NCBI GenBank assembly: GCA_020851975.1 | Contig: JADZBS010000065.1 | Span: 1 to 50,976, forward strand | DNA from: Gammaproteobacteria bacterium | Lineage (GTDB): Bacteria; Pseudomonadota; Gammaproteobacteria; Steroidobacterales; GCA-2729495 | Direction: 5' to 3' | Length of the DNA stretch: 50,976 nucleotides | Part shown: in pieces, positions 18,342 through 31,073 of the stretch | Layout: the number at the start of each line of letters is the position of its first letter | Position numbering within the stretch: position 1 is the first letter of the stretch | Program-made: the position numbers and the translations under genes | The notes under the pieces: model-generated | What the model saw: the letters and a program-made list of their open reading frames with translations, nothing else | Told to the model about the DNA's origin: nothing | The model's database searches: none

Positions 18342-19868
18342 TCACCCGCCGGCGTCGCGCAGGTGCGGGAACAGGAGCACATCGCGGATCGAGGCGCTGT
18401 CGGTGAAGAGCATCACCAGGCGATCCACACCGACGCCGAGCCCCGCCGTCGGCGGCAGGCCGTGCTCGAGGGCGGCGATGTAGTCCTCGTCGTAGGACAT
18501 CGCCTCCTCGTCGCCGGCCGACTTCTGGCGCAGCTGCGCCTGGAAACGCTCGGCCTGGTCCTCGGCGTCGTTGAGCTCCGAGAAGCCGTTGGCGATCTCG
18601 CGGCCGTGGATGTAGAGCTCGAAGCGGTCCGTGAGGAAGGCATCGGCGTCGCTGCGCCGGGCGAGCGGCGAGACCTCGGCCGGGAAACCGGTGACGTAGG
18701 TCGGCGCGAGCAGCCGATGCTCGGCGGTCTTCTCGAAGATCTCGGTGAGCAGCTTGCCGGCGCCCCAGGCATGCTGGACCGCGATGCCGAGCGTGGCGCA
18801 GTGCTCGCGCAGCGCGGCGACATCGCGCAACTGTCTGCGGTCGAGTCGCGGGTTGTGCTCGGCGACGAGCTCCTCGATGCTGGCGCGGCGGAACGGTGCC
18901 GCGAAATCGTAGCCGCCGCCCTGGTACGAGACGGTGGCGGTGCCGAGCAGCAGCTCGGCCAGGCTGCGCAGCATCTGCTCGAGCATGTCCATCAGCACCT
19001 GATGATCGGCATAGGCCATGTAGAGCTCGAGCATCGTGAACTCGGGATTGTGCTGGGTGGAGATGCCCTCGTTGCGGAAGTTGCGGTTGAGCTCGTAGAC
19101 GCGCTCAAACCCGCCGACGACCAGCCGCTTCAGGTACAGCTCCGGCGCGACCCGCAGGTACAGTTGCCGGTCGAGCGCGTTGTGGTGGGTCACGAAGGGA
19201 CGCGCCATGGCGCCGCCGGGCACGGCCTGCATCATCGGCGTTTCGACTTCGAGGAAGTCCATGGCATCGAGATAGCTGCGCAGGAACTGCACCACCCGCG
19301 AACGGCGACGGAACACCTCGCGGGACTCCTCGTTCATGATCAGGTCGAGGTAGCGCTGGCGGTAGCGCGTCTCCTGGTCGGTGAGCCCGTGGAACTTCTC
19401 GGGTAAAGGCCGCAGCGACTTGACGAGCAGCGTCACCTGGGCAGCCCGCACGGTGAGCTCCCCGGTGCGCGTGCGAAACAGCCGGCCCTGCGCCCAGACG
19501 ATGTCGCCGAGGTCCCAGCCCTTCGAAGCGCGGTAGTCGGGCTCCGGCAGGGCGCCGACCTGCAGCAGGACCTGGATCTGGCCGCTGCGGTCCTGCAGCT
19601 TCAGGAACGTGGTCTTGCCCATCACGCGGCGCGCCATGACGCGGCCGCCCACCGCCACCTCCACGCCCTCGGCTTCGAGGGCCTCCACGCCATGCGCTTC
19701 GTAGGTGGTGTGGATCTGGCCGGCGAGCGCCGTGCGGCGCAGCCGGTTCGGAAAGGCGAACCCGGCGGCGCGCAGCTCGCCGAGCTTGCGCCGGCGTTCG
19801 GCGACGAGCCGTTCGCCGGTGCTGCCGGCTTCGGCGGGTGGTTGCGGGGTGTCCTTGTCGCTGGTCAT
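18342..19868 (-). CDS. lysS: lysyl-tRNA synthetase, class II
   Basis: Charges tRNA-Lys. The 508-residue protein has an N-terminal OB-fold anticodon-binding domain (about 60-165) and the class II catalytic core with motif 1 (FLEVETPMM), motif 2 (FERVYELNRNFRNEGIS) and motif 3 (GLGVGVDRLVML). The start at 19868 (MTSDKDTP) is preferred to a Ser/Arg-rich extension upstream. It follows prfB by 22 bases; prfB-lysS pairing is common. Confidence 0.97.
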   Translation of the reverse strand: MTSDKDTPQPPAEAGSTGERLVAERRRKLGELRAAGFAFPNRLRRTALAGQIHTTYEAHGVEALEAEGVEVAVGGRVMARRVMGKTTFLKLQDRSGQIQVLLQVGALPEPDYRASKGWDLGDIVWAQGRLFRTRTGELTVRAAQVTLLVKSLRPLPEKFHGLTDQETRYRQRYLDLIMNEESREVFRRRSRVVQFLRSYLDAMDFLEVETPMMQAVPGGAMARPFVTHHNALDRQLYLRVAPELYLKRLVVGGFERVYELNRNFRNEGISTQHNPEFTMLELYMAYADHQVLMDMLEQMLRSLAELLLGTATVSYQGGGYDFAAPFRRASIEELVAEHNPRLDRRQLRDVAALREHCATLGIAVQHAWGAGKLLTEIFEKTAEHRLLAPTYVTGFPAEVSPLARRSDADAFLTDRFELYIHGREIANGFSELNDAEDQAERFQAQLRQKSAGDEEAMSYDEDYIAALEHGLPPTAGLGVGVDRLVMLFTDSASIRDVLLFPHLRDAGG

Positions 19869-19890
19869 GCGGGTGTGTCCGGCGGAAATT

Positions 19891-20986
19891 CTACAGCCCC
19901 TGCTTGAGGCTCGCTTCGATGAACCGGTCGAGGTCGCCGTCGAGGACGTCACCCGGATTGCCGGTCTCCACCTGCGTGCGCAGGTCCTTGATGCGCGACT
20001 GGTCGAGGACATAGGAACGGATCTGGCTGCCCCAGCCGACGTCCGCCTTGTTGTCCTCCAGCACCTGGGTCGCGGCGCGGCGCTTCTGTTCCTCGAGCTG
20101 GTAGAGCTTGGCCTTCAGCTGCTTCATCGCTGTCGCCCGGTTCTTGTGCTGGGAGCGCTCGTTCTGGCACTGCACGACCACGCCGCTCGGCAGGTGCGTG
20201 ATGCGCACCGCCGATTCGGTCCGGTTGACGTGCTGGCCGCCGGCACCGCTCGCCCGGTAGACGTCCACGCGCAGGTCGGCCGGGTTCACCTCGATCTCGA
20301 TGTCGTCCTCGATCTCGGGCGAGACGAACACGGCGGCGAACGAAGTGTGACGGCGGTTGCCGGAATCGAACGGCGACTTGCGCACCAGCCGGTGCACGCC
20401 GGTCTCCGTGCGCAGCCACCCGTAGGCGTACTCGCCGGCCACGCGGATGGTGGCGCTCTTGATGCCGGCGACTTCGCCGGCGGAGGCTTCGAGCAACTCG
20501 GTGGCGAAGCCCTTCGACTCGCAGTACTTGAGATACATGCGCAGCAGCATCTCGGCCCAGTCCTGGGCCTCGGTGCCGCCGGCACCGGCCTGGATGTCGA
20601 GGAAGGCGTTGGCCGCATCGTGGCTGCCGCTGAACATGCGCTCGAACTCGAGCCGCTCGACATCGAGCCGCACGGCATCGACGTCGCGGCTGATCCCGGC
20701 GAAGGTCGGCTCGTCGCCCTCTGCCTCGGCGAGTTCGAGCAGGTCGGCGGCATCGGCGAGGCTGCGGTCGATGCCCTCGATCCGGCGCACTACGCCTTCG
20801 AGCTGGGCACGTTCGCGGCCGAGGGCCTCGGCACGGGCCGGATCGCTCCAGACACCCGGCTCTTCCAGCGCCTGCTGGACTTCGATCAGCCGCTCGCGCT
20901 TGCGATCGACGTCAAAGATACCCCCTGAGCGCCGCCGAGCGGGCGCCGAGGTCGCGGATGAGCTGACGTACCGGGTTCGTTTCCAT
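19891..20986 (-). CDS. prfB: peptide chain release factor 2, with programmed +1 frameshift
   Basis: Recognises UGA and UAA stop codons and triggers peptide release. Translation starts at the ATG at 20986 and reads 24 codons ([20 protein letters not shown] then RGYL) to an in-frame UGA at 20914-20912. A +1 shift on CUU-U continues with GAC (20913) for 340 more codons, 364 residues in total, very close to the E. coli protein. The stop-recognition tripeptide SPF (in [15 protein letters not shown]) and the catalytic GGQ (in [16 protein letters not shown]) are intact. An unaided gene call in the downstream frame would misplace the N-terminus. Confidence 0.97.
20911..20926 (-). promoter_or_regulatory. 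RF2 autoregulatory frameshift signal
   Basis: The minus-strand sequence AGGGGGTATCTTTGAC contains an internal Shine-Dalgarno-like AGGGGG (20921-20926), the slippery CTT (20915-20917) and the TGA stop (20912-20914) followed by C. This is the classical RF2 recoding site: when RF2 is scarce, slow termination at UGA favours the +1 shift. Confidence 0.96.
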
Positions 20987-21026
20987 GGGTTTCGCTGGCG
21001 GCGGCAGCGCCGCAAAGCGCGTCATG

Positions 21027-22760
21027 CTAGTCGGATTGGATGTGCTCCACAACCAACTGGGGGCGACGGCGGCCGCGGTAGTCGTTGACGTCGAGCCGGT
21101 AGGCGAGGCGCACCCGTGCCGGCAGCGTGCGCGTCTCGCGAAACGCGATCGCCTCGACCGGCGCTCCTCCCGTGACGGGCCGCAGGCCGAGACGCAGGTG
21201 CGCGCCGCGCAGCAGGCGCTGCTCCACCACCTCGAACTCGTTGTCGAACAGCGGCTCCGGGCATCCCTGGCCCCACGGGCCGGCCACCCTCAGGCGCTCG
21301 GCGAGGTCGAGCTGCAGCTCGTCGGGACCGAGCGGTCCGTCGGTCCACAGCACCGAGTCGTCGGGCACCCCGCCGAGGGCACTGCCCACCTCGATGGCGA
21401 GCGCCTCGCGAAAGCGCTCGAACGCGGCGAGCGGCAGGCGCAGGCCAGCGGCCATGGCATGGCCGCCGAAGCTCAGTTCCGGGACGGTACCGCGAGCGAC
21501 GACAGCGGCCAGCATGTCGCGGATGTGCACGCCGTCGATCGACCGCGCCGAACCCTTCAGCCAGCCGGACTCCGCCGCCGGCGCGAAGGCCACCACCGGA
21601 CGCGCCGTGCGCTCGCGCAGGCGCGATGCCACCAGGCCGACGATGCCCTCGTGCCAGTCGGGGTCGTACAGGCAGAGCACCGGCTCGCGCTCCTGCGCGA
21701 CCTCGCCCGCACGACGCAGCCAGTGCTGCTCGGCCTCCGCCTGCATGCGCGCCTGCAGTTCCTGGCGTTCGGCATTGAGCCGGTCGAGGCGCACGGCCAG
21801 TTCATGGGCGATGCCCTCGTCGGTGGCGAGCAGGCAGTCGATGCCGAGCGCCATGTCGGTGAGGCGACCGGCTGCGTTCAGGCGCGGCGCGAGCGCGAAG
21901 CCGAGGTCGGCGCTGCGCGCCTGGGCCGGGTCGCGCCCGGCCACCGCGAAGAGCGCGCGGATGCCGGATCGGGCCTGCCCCGCGCGGATGCGTCGCAGCC
22001 CTTCGGCCACCAGCACGCGATTGTTGTGATCCAGGCGTACCAGATCGGCCACCGTGCCGAGCGCGACCAGGTCGAGCCCGGCGAGCACGGCACGGCGCGA
22101 TGATTCCTGGGAAGCCAGTCCCTGGCGATCGAGCTCGCGCGCCAGCGCCGCCAGGAGGTAGAACGCCACGCCCACGCCGCACAGCGCCTTGCTCGCGAAC
22201 GGCTCGCCCGCCAGGTTCGGGTTGACGATGGCGCGCGCGGGGGGCACCTGCGCGCCCGGCAGGTGGTGGTCGGTGACGATGACGTCGATGCCGAGCGCCG
22301 CAGCGTGCGCCACGCCGGCGACGCTGGTGATGCCGTTGTCCACGGTGACGATGAACCGCGGCCGTGCCCGGGCCGCGAGGTCCACCGCGGCCGGCGACAG
22401 GCCATAGCCGAGTTCGAAGCGGTTCGGCACGACATAGGACACGCCGGTGAAGCCCATCGCGCGCAGCGTGGCCACCACCAGCGCCGTCGCGGTCGCGCCG
22501 TCGGCATCGAAATCGCCAACCACCACGATGCCGGCCTGCTCGCGGCGCGCTTGCGCGAGCACCGCCGCAGCCTCCGTCACGCCGCCGAGCGAACCGACGG
22601 GGAGCAGTGCGCTGAGCGCCGGCTCCACCTCGGCCGGGCCGACGCCGCGCGCGGCGTAGACGCGACGCAGGACCGGGTCGAGATGCGCCGGCAGTGCCGC
22701 ATAGAGCGCCGGCGGCACGTCGCGCCGCTGCAGCCGTGGCGTGACAGCCCGAACCGCCAC
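21027..22760 (-). CDS. recJ: single-stranded-DNA-specific exonuclease RecJ
   Basis: 5'-3' exonuclease acting in recombination and mismatch repair. The 577-residue protein carries the DHH-family motifs VVGDFDADGATATAL (motif I), VTVDNGITS (motif II), VTDHHLPG (DHH, motif III) and the DHHA1-type FGGHAMAAGLRL towards the C-terminus, followed by an OB-like region. The start codon is GTG. It is divergent from the Mth938-like gene (60 bases apart) and lies 40 bases before prfB. Confidence 0.96.
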   Translation of the reverse strand: MAVRAVTPRLQRRDVPPALYAALPAHLDPVLRRVYAARGVGPAEVEPALSALLPVGSLGGVTEAAAVLAQARREQAGIVVVGDFDADGATATALVVATLRAMGFTGVSYVVPNRFELGYGLSPAAVDLAARARPRFIVTVDNGITSVAGVAHAAALGIDVIVTDHHLPGAQVPPARAIVNPNLAGEPFASKALCGVGVAFYLLAALARELDRQGLASQESSRRAVLAGLDLVALGTVADLVRLDHNNRVLVAEGLRRIRAGQARSGIRALFAVAGRDPAQARSADLGFALAPRLNAAGRLTDMALGIDCLLATDEGIAHELAVRLDRLNAERQELQARMQAEAEQHWLRRAGEVAQEREPVLCLYDPDWHEGIVGLVASRLRERTARPVVAFAPAAESGWLKGSARSIDGVHIRDMLAAVVARGTVPELSFGGHAMAAGLRLPLAAFERFREALAIEVGSALGGVPDDSVLWTDGPLGPDELQLDLAERLRVAGPWGQGCPEPLFDNEFEVVEQRLLRGAHLRLGLRPVTGGAPVEAIAFRETRTLPARVRLAYRLDVNDYRGRRRPQLVVEHIQSD

Positions 22761-22820
22761 GTCTATCCTCGAGCCGGGCGGCGCCGGCCGCCGCCACCCC
22801 GCGCCACCCGGACATCCCTC

Positions 22821-23189
22821 ATGAAACTCGACCGCGAACCGCTCACGGGCAATGTCATCCGCGGCTGCGCGGGCGGGCAGGTGCAGGTGGGCAACGCGCA
22901 GTACTCCAGGCCGGTGATCATCGCGATCGACCGGATCATAGCCGACTGGTCACCCCCGGCACCCGCCGCGCTCACGCTGGCCGACCTGCAGCCTGCGCTC
23001 GACCTCGACCCCGAGGTGATCCTGCTCGGCACCGGCGCGCACCAGGGCTTCGCCCCCGTGGCCGTCGTCGCCGCCGTCCTGCGCCGGGGGATCGGCCTGG
23101 AGACCATGACGACGGCGGCGGCCTGCCGCACGTACAACGTGCTCGCGAGCGAATCGCGTCGCGTGGTGGCGGCACTCATCCTGCCCTGA
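22821..23189 (+). CDS. Mth938-like (DUF498/NDUFAF3-fold) protein
   Basis: A 122-residue single-domain protein starting at the ATG at 22821. The pattern PEVILLGTGAHQGF followed by GIGLETMTTAAACRTYNVL and a C-terminal RRVVAALILP is typical of the Mth938/Xcc1710-like family related to mitochondrial complex I assembly factor NDUFAF3. The bacterial function is unknown. It is a single plus-strand gene between divergent recJ and convergent nlpD. Confidence 0.88.
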   Translation: MKLDREPLTGNVIRGCAGGQVQVGNAQYSRPVIIAIDRIIADWSPPAPAALTLADLQPALDLDPEVILLGTGAHQGFAPVAVVAAVLRRGIGLETMTTAAACRTYNVLASESRRVVAALILP

Positions 23190-23208
23190 CGATCACGGCC
23201 CGGGCCGC

Positions 23209-23904
23209 TCAGGGGCTGGCCGGTGGCAGCTCGTGCAGCGGGTCCACCGGCGCACCGTCGCGGCGGATCTCGAAGTGCAGGACGGCCTCGCGCCCGGCGC
23301 CCTCGCCCATCGTGGCGATGCGCTGGCCGGCGCCGACGCGATCGCCCTCTCCCACGAGCAGCTCGCGGTTGTGTCCGTAGGCCGTGAGCCAGGCGGCATC
23401 GTGGCGGATGATCACGAGCTGGCCGTAGCCCACGAGCCCGCTGCCGGCGTAGACGACCTCCCCGCCGGCAGCCGCGACGATGTCCTGTCCGGGGCGCCCG
23501 GCGATCAGCACCCCGGAGGCCGTGCGCGGCGAGGCGCCGAAACCCTCGACGAGACGGCCGCGCGTCGGCCATCGCCAGGCCGGCGGCGCCGTCGCCACGC
23601 GGCCGACCGGTGCCGGCGCCGCACCCGGGCGCAGTTGCAGGCGTTGTCCCGGATAAATCAGCGTGCCGTCACCGAGACGGTTCCGGCGGGCGATGTCGCG
23701 ATGATCGAGGCCGAAGCGGCGCGCGATGCCGAAGAGCGTGTCCCCCTCGCGCACCACGTAGGTGGCCGGTGCCGGTTGCGACGGTGGCGGCGTCGCACGC
23801 CGGGCCGGCTCCGGACCGGCGCAGCCGGCGAGCGTCGCCAGCGCGAACCACAGGGCGAGCAGGCACCCCGTCCTGCTGCGGAGTCCTGAATGCGCCGGCT
23901 TCAG
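23209..23904 (-). CDS. nlpD: LysM/M23-domain lipoprotein NlpD, apparent CTG start
   Basis: Outer-membrane lipoprotein that in E. coli activates the amidase AmiC at the septum. With a CTG start at 23904 the 231-residue product begins [14 protein letters not shown], has a hydrophobic core [13 protein letters not shown] and lipobox LAGC with Cys28, a Pro/Ala linker, a LysM domain (49-92, [17 protein letters not shown]) and a C-terminal M23 domain. The metal site is degenerate (GRPGQDI and [10 protein letters not shown] lack expected His residues), as in E. coli NlpD, which acts as an activator and not a hydrolase. No in-frame ATG, GTG or TTG exists between the pcm stop and the signal sequence; a GTG at 23757 would delete the signal peptide. 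The CTG overlaps the pcm stop as CTGA. Confidence 0.87.
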   Translation of the reverse strand: MKPAHSGLRSRTGCLLALWFALATLAGCAGPEPARRATPPPSQPAPATYVVREGDTLFGIARRFGLDHRDIARRNRLGDGTLIYPGQRLQLRPGAAPAPVGRVATAPPAWRWPTRGRLVEGFGASPRTASGVLIAGRPGQDIVAAAGGEVVYAGSGLVGYGQLVIIRHDAAWLTAYGHNRELLVGEGDRVGAGQRIATMGEGAGREAVLHFEIRRDGAPVDPLHELPPASP

Positions 23905-24587
23905 CCCTTGCCCTCCACCAGCGGCACGAACGTGACCGAGCAGAGGCGCTCGCGGTCGAAACCCGTGGCCGTACGGGTGATGCGCAGCAGTTCCTGGCCG
24001 CCGGCCGGCCCGACCGGCATCACGAGTCGGCCCTCGGGCGCCAGCTGGTCGAGCAATGCGGATGGCACCTCGGCCGGCGCCGCGGCCACCAGGATGCCGT
24101 CGAACGGCGCCCGGCCCGGCCAGCCCTCGAAGCCGTCGCCGTGGCGGAAGCGGATGTTGCCGAAGCCGAGCGCCTGCAGCCGCTGGCGCGCCGCGCGCTG
24201 CAAGCCGGCGATGCGCTCGATGGTGTAGAGCTGTCCCACCAGCGGCGCGAGCACGGCCGTCTGGTAGCCGCAGCCCGTGCCGACCTCCAGGACCTTCCCG
24301 AGCCGGCGGGTGACGCCGTTGACGAGCAGAGCCTGCGTCATCAGGGCGACGATGTAGGGCTGGGAGATGGTCTGCCCCTGCCCGATCGGCAGCGCACTGT
24401 CCTCGTAGGCGCGACTCGCCAGGGCCTCGTCGATGAACAGGTGACGCGGCACCGAACGGATGCGCTCGAGCACGGCCTCGTTGCCAATGCCGCTCGCGGC
24501 CAGGCGCTGCACCAGCCGCTCGCGCGTGCGCGCTGAGGTCATGCCGATGCCCTGCGCACCGCCCCTGCCCGGTTCGTCGACGTTCAT
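23901..24587 (-). CDS. pcm: protein-L-isoaspartate O-methyltransferase
   Basis: Repairs isoaspartyl residues in aged proteins using S-adenosylmethionine. The 228-residue protein has [19 protein letters not shown] (about 69-87), the SAM-binding [16 protein letters not shown] (post-I region follows with YTIERI) and [10 protein letters not shown], all typical of Pcm. It overlaps surE upstream by ATGA and nlpD downstream by CTGA. surE-pcm-nlpD is a conserved stationary-phase survival cluster. Confidence 0.96.
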   Translation of the reverse strand: MNVDEPGRGGAQGIGMTSARTRERLVQRLAASGIGNEAVLERIRSVPRHLFIDEALASRAYEDSALPIGQGQTISQPYIVALMTQALLVNGVTRRLGKVLEVGTGCGYQTAVLAPLVGQLYTIERIAGLQRAARQRLQALGFGNIRFRHGDGFEGWPGRAPFDGILVAAAPAEVPSALLDQLAPEGRLVMPVGPAGGQELLRITRTATGFDRERLCSVTFVPLVEGKG

Positions 24588-25324
24588 GGCAGCCAGCGCG
24601 CGAGCGCGTCGAGCGCCGTGTGGCGCGTCAGGTCGAACTGCAGCGGCGTCACCGACACGCGCCCGTGCTCGATGGCGTGGAAATCGGTGCCCGGTCCGGC
24701 ATCCTGGCCAGCGCCGGCCGCACCGACCCAGAACACCGGCCGCCCCTTCGGGTCCCTGGTCTCGATCACCGGCTCGGAACGGTGCCGGTAGCCGAGGCGG
24801 GTCGCGGCGAAACCGGCGATCTCCCCGTATGGCAGGTCCGGCACGTTGATGTTGAGGATGGTGTCGGACGGCAGCGGGGTGGATTGCAGTTGCTGCAGCA
24901 GCAGGCGGATCGCCTGGCCTGCGCTGTCGAAGTGGCGCGGCGCCGTACCGGCGAGCGACACGGCGATCGCCGGCAGGCCCAGGAAGCGGCCCTCCACGGC
25001 GGCTGCCACGGTCCCGGAGTACAGCACGTCGTCGCCGAGATTGGCGCCGTGGTTGATGCCGGCGATCACCATGTCGGGCTCGTGCTCGAGCAGCCCGGTG
25101 ATGGCCAGGTGCACGCAGTCGGTCGGCGTGCCGTTGACGTAGTAGATGCCTTCGCGCGTGCGCGCGACGCGCAACGGCGCCTCCAGCGTCAGCGAATGGC
25201 TGGCCCCGCTCTGGTTGCGGTCCGGGGCGACGATGGTCAGCTCGGCGAGGTCGGAGAGCGCGAGGGCGAGCGTCGCCAGCCCCTCGGCCTGGTAGCCGTC
25301 GTCATTGCTGAGCAGTATCTTCAA
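24584..25324 (-). CDS. surE: 5'/3'-nucleotidase SurE
   Basis: Metal-dependent nucleoside monophosphate phosphatase linked to stationary-phase survival. The 246-residue protein begins [15 protein letters not shown] with the acidic metal ligands, and has [21 protein letters not shown] and [21 protein letters not shown]. The start codon is TTG at 25324, giving the exact family N-terminus. A divergent Smr gene starts 59 bases upstream; truD, often the upstream neighbour, is absent. Confidence 0.96.
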   Translation of the reverse strand: MKILLSNDDGYQAEGLATLALALSDLAELTIVAPDRNQSGASHSLTLEAPLRVARTREGIYYVNGTPTDCVHLAITGLLEHEPDMVIAGINHGANLGDDVLYSGTVAAAVEGRFLGLPAIAVSLAGTAPRHFDSAGQAIRLLLQQLQSTPLPSDTILNINVPDLPYGEIAGFAATRLGYRHRSEPVIETRDPKGRPVFWVGAAGAGQDAGPGTDFHAIEHGRVSVTPLQFDLTRHTALDALARWLP

Positions 25325-25383
25325 GCGCCTGGACCACCTGACAGGAGGACCGCGGCCCGCATCGGGCGGGTCGCGACGGACTC

Positions 25384-25929
25384 ATGGCCGGAAAGCCGCC
25401 TAAGAATATCAACTCGGACGACGCGGCGCTGTTCCGGGAAGCCGCAGCCGGCGCACGCCCGGTCGCCACCCGACGGGCAGACCTGCGCCAGCCACCGCCG
25501 CCGGCACGCGCGGCGTTTCGCCGGCGCGACGAACGGCGCGTGCTGGAGGAATCCCTGCAGCAGGCGCCCGAAGCACTCGAGCTGGAGACCGGCGAGGAAC
25601 TGCTGTTCCGCCGCTCCGGTGTGCCGGCCGAGGTGTTCCGCCGCCTGCGCCGCGGCCGCTATGCCATCAAGGCCGAACTCGACCTGCATGGCATGACGAG
25701 CCTGGAGGCGCGGGGGGAACTGCGCCGCTTCCTGGCCGAGAGCGTTGCCGCCGACATCCAGTGCGTGCGCATCATCCATGGCAAGGGCCTGCGCTCCGGT
25801 ACGCGCGGCCCGGTGCTCAAGGCCTCCGTGAACCGCTGGCTGCGCCAGTGGGACGACGTCCTGGCGTTCATGTCGGCGCCGGCCCGCGACGGCGGCACGG
25901 GTGCGGTCTACGTGCTGCTGCGTCGCTGA
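25384..25929 (+). CDS. Smr (MutS2 C-terminal)-domain protein
   Basis: A 181-residue protein with a basic, probably disordered N-terminal half and a C-terminal Smr domain: AELDLHGMTSLEARGELRRF (about 98-117) with the LDLHG signature and VRIIHGKGLRSG with HGKG. Stand-alone Smr proteins (SmrA/SmrB type) can act as nucleases; E. coli SmrB cleaves mRNA at collided ribosomes. Which subgroup this is cannot be told here. It is divergent from surE and converges on the crotonase gene with 22 bases between stops. Confidence 0.88.
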   Translation: MAGKPPKNINSDDAALFREAAAGARPVATRRADLRQPPPPARAAFRRRDERRVLEESLQQAPEALELETGEELLFRRSGVPAEVFRRLRRGRYAIKAELDLHGMTSLEARGELRRFLAESVAADIQCVRIIHGKGLRSGTRGPVLKASVNRWLRQWDDVLAFMSAPARDGGTGAVYVLLRR

Positions 25930-25951
25930 GGCGCCCGACCGGCGAGCCGCG

Positions 25952-26701
25952 CTATTTCTTCGCTGCCAGCCGCGCCACCAGGGCGCGCAGGCCCGCCTGG
26001 GTCTCCGCGCTGAACCAGAGATCCGTGGCGAGGCGCGCATCGGCCGCCGGTTGCAGCTGGGCGGCCAGTCCTGCCCGTGCCAGCGTCCGCGTCCGGTTCA
26101 TCGCCGCCGGTGGCAACGCCAGCAGGCGCTGCGTCCACTCGCGCGCCGCTGGCATCAGCTTCTCCGGGTCCGCCAGCTCGTCGACGAGCCCGAGCCCGAG
26201 GGCCTCCTCCGGCGACACGAGCTGCGCGGTCATCGCCAGGCGCTGCGCCTGGCGTCGTCCCACTACCTGCTCGAAGGCGAGCATGATGCAGTCGGGCACC
26301 GGCAGGCCCACCGAGACTTCGTTCAGGCCGATCCGGAAGGCACCGCGGGCAGCGATGCGGTAGTCGCAGTGGATGGCGAGCACGGCACCGCCGGCCGGCG
26401 CATGCCCGCTGATCGCCGCGACCACCGGCACCGGGCTCGTCGCCAGCGCGCGGGTCAGTTCGAAGAAAGCCTGCCAGAACCCCTGGATGGCCTCACGCGG
26501 CAACGGCAGCAGCGCCGGCACATCGAGCCCGCCGCTGAACATGCCCGGCCGGCCGGTCAGGATGACGGCGCGCGCCCCGTCGGTGCAGGCCTGGTGGTGC
26601 GCCGCGCGCAGCGCGGTGACACTGGCGGTGTCGAGGGCATTCGCCGGCGGGCGGTCGAGCGTCAGTTCGACGATGCCGTCGCTGGCCGAGACCGAGAGCA
26701 T
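25952..26701 (-). CDS. crotonase-family protein (enoyl-CoA hydratase/isomerase-like)
   Basis: A 249-residue crotonase-fold protein. The oxyanion-hole segments are MFSGGLD (54-60) and SGHAPAGGAVLA (98-109). The acidic residue in IGLNEVSVGLPVPD is Glu128; the second catalytic Glu of true hydratases (at the GAGGTQ segment) is not recognisable, and this pattern fits isomerase-like members better than classical enoyl-CoA hydratase. It lies 12 bases after ftsB and is probably co-transcribed with eno-ftsB, occupying the place where ispD and ispF are usual. Substrate unknown. Confidence 0.85.
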   Translation of the reverse strand: MLSVSASDGIVELTLDRPPANALDTASVTALRAAHHQACTDGARAVILTGRPGMFSGGLDVPALLPLPREAIQGFWQAFFELTRALATSPVPVVAAISGHAPAGGAVLAIHCDYRIAARGAFRIGLNEVSVGLPVPDCIMLAFEQVVGRRQAQRLAMTAQLVSPEEALGLGLVDELADPEKLMPAAREWTQRLLALPPAAMNRTRTLARAGLAAQLQPAADARLATDLWFSAETQAGLRALVARLAAKK

Positions 26702-26713
26702 GAACCTGGCCTC

Positions 26714-27028
26714 CTAGCGTGCCGGTGCAGCCGGCGTGGCGGTCGTCGCCGCCGGCCCGGCGAAGATGTAGAAGCTCTCGTCCGCACCGATGAGACCGAG
26801 GTCGGAGCGCGCGCGCTCCTCGAGCGCCGAGAAGCCCTGGCGCAGGTCGGCGACTTCGGCTTCCAGGCGGCGGTTGCGCTCGGTGAGTTCGCGATTTTCC
26901 TGCTGCTGGCGCTCGACCTGGCCCTGCAGTTGCGCCACCCCGCGAAAACCGTCCTCCGAGCCCCACAGGCGCCACTGCAGCAGCACCAGCAGGACCACGA
27001 GCACGGCGGTGGTCACGCGCAACAGCAT
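26714..27028 (-). CDS. ftsB: cell division protein FtsB
   Basis: Septal membrane protein that forms the FtsQLB complex. The 104-residue product has a very short N-terminus, one transmembrane segment (about 4-18, VTTAVLVVLLVLLQW), a coiled coil (QLQGQVERQQQENRELTERN at about 33-52 and beyond) and a Pro/Ala tail. The start at 27028 fits the family; the longer frame upstream is antisense to eno. It starts four bases after the eno stop, the standard arrangement. Confidence 0.93.
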   Translation of the reverse strand: MLLRVTTAVLVVLLVLLQWRLWGSEDGFRGVAQLQGQVERQQQENRELTERNRRLEAEVADLRQGFSALEERARSDLGLIGADESFYIFAGPAATTATPAAPAR

Positions 27029-27032
27029 CGGC

Positions 27033-30867
<3,835 letters not shown>

Positions 30868-30963
30868 TCAAAACGCCCAAACACGCGACAGCCAGGATAC
30901 CGGCCCGCTCCCCACACCGTACCGGGAGCACGACCGGCCCGACAATGCACCGCAGCCATGGTG

Positions 30964-30982
30964 CCCGGCAACGCGCGCCGGG
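30964..30982. repeat. GC-rich perfect hairpin between tilS and pyrG
   Basis: CCCGGC (30964-30969) pairs perfectly with GCCGGG (30977-30982) around a 7-base loop. There is no T run on either side, so it is not a classical intrinsic terminator; it could pause polymerase or stabilise the tilS transcript end. The rest of the 218-base tilS-pyrG gap shows no other feature I can support. Confidence 0.4.
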
Positions 30983-31073
30983 CCACGGCAACGGAGAATT
31001 CAGATGGGAGAAGCAAGTTACCAGATAGGCCCGGTGCCGACAATCGCGAAACGCTGGCCAGACGCGCGCCGCC

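Noticed and set aside
19891-21015. prfB read as a single uninterrupted frame from 21015
   Set aside because: The upstream part is Arg-rich noise; the true N-terminus is in the other frame, joined by the programmed shift.
23209-23757. nlpD starting at GTG 23757
   Set aside because: It would remove the signal peptide and lipobox that are intact in frame directly upstream and would start one residue inside the LysM domain.
30964-30982. tilS-pyrG hairpin as an intrinsic terminator
   Set aside because: The stem is strong but no T run follows on either strand.
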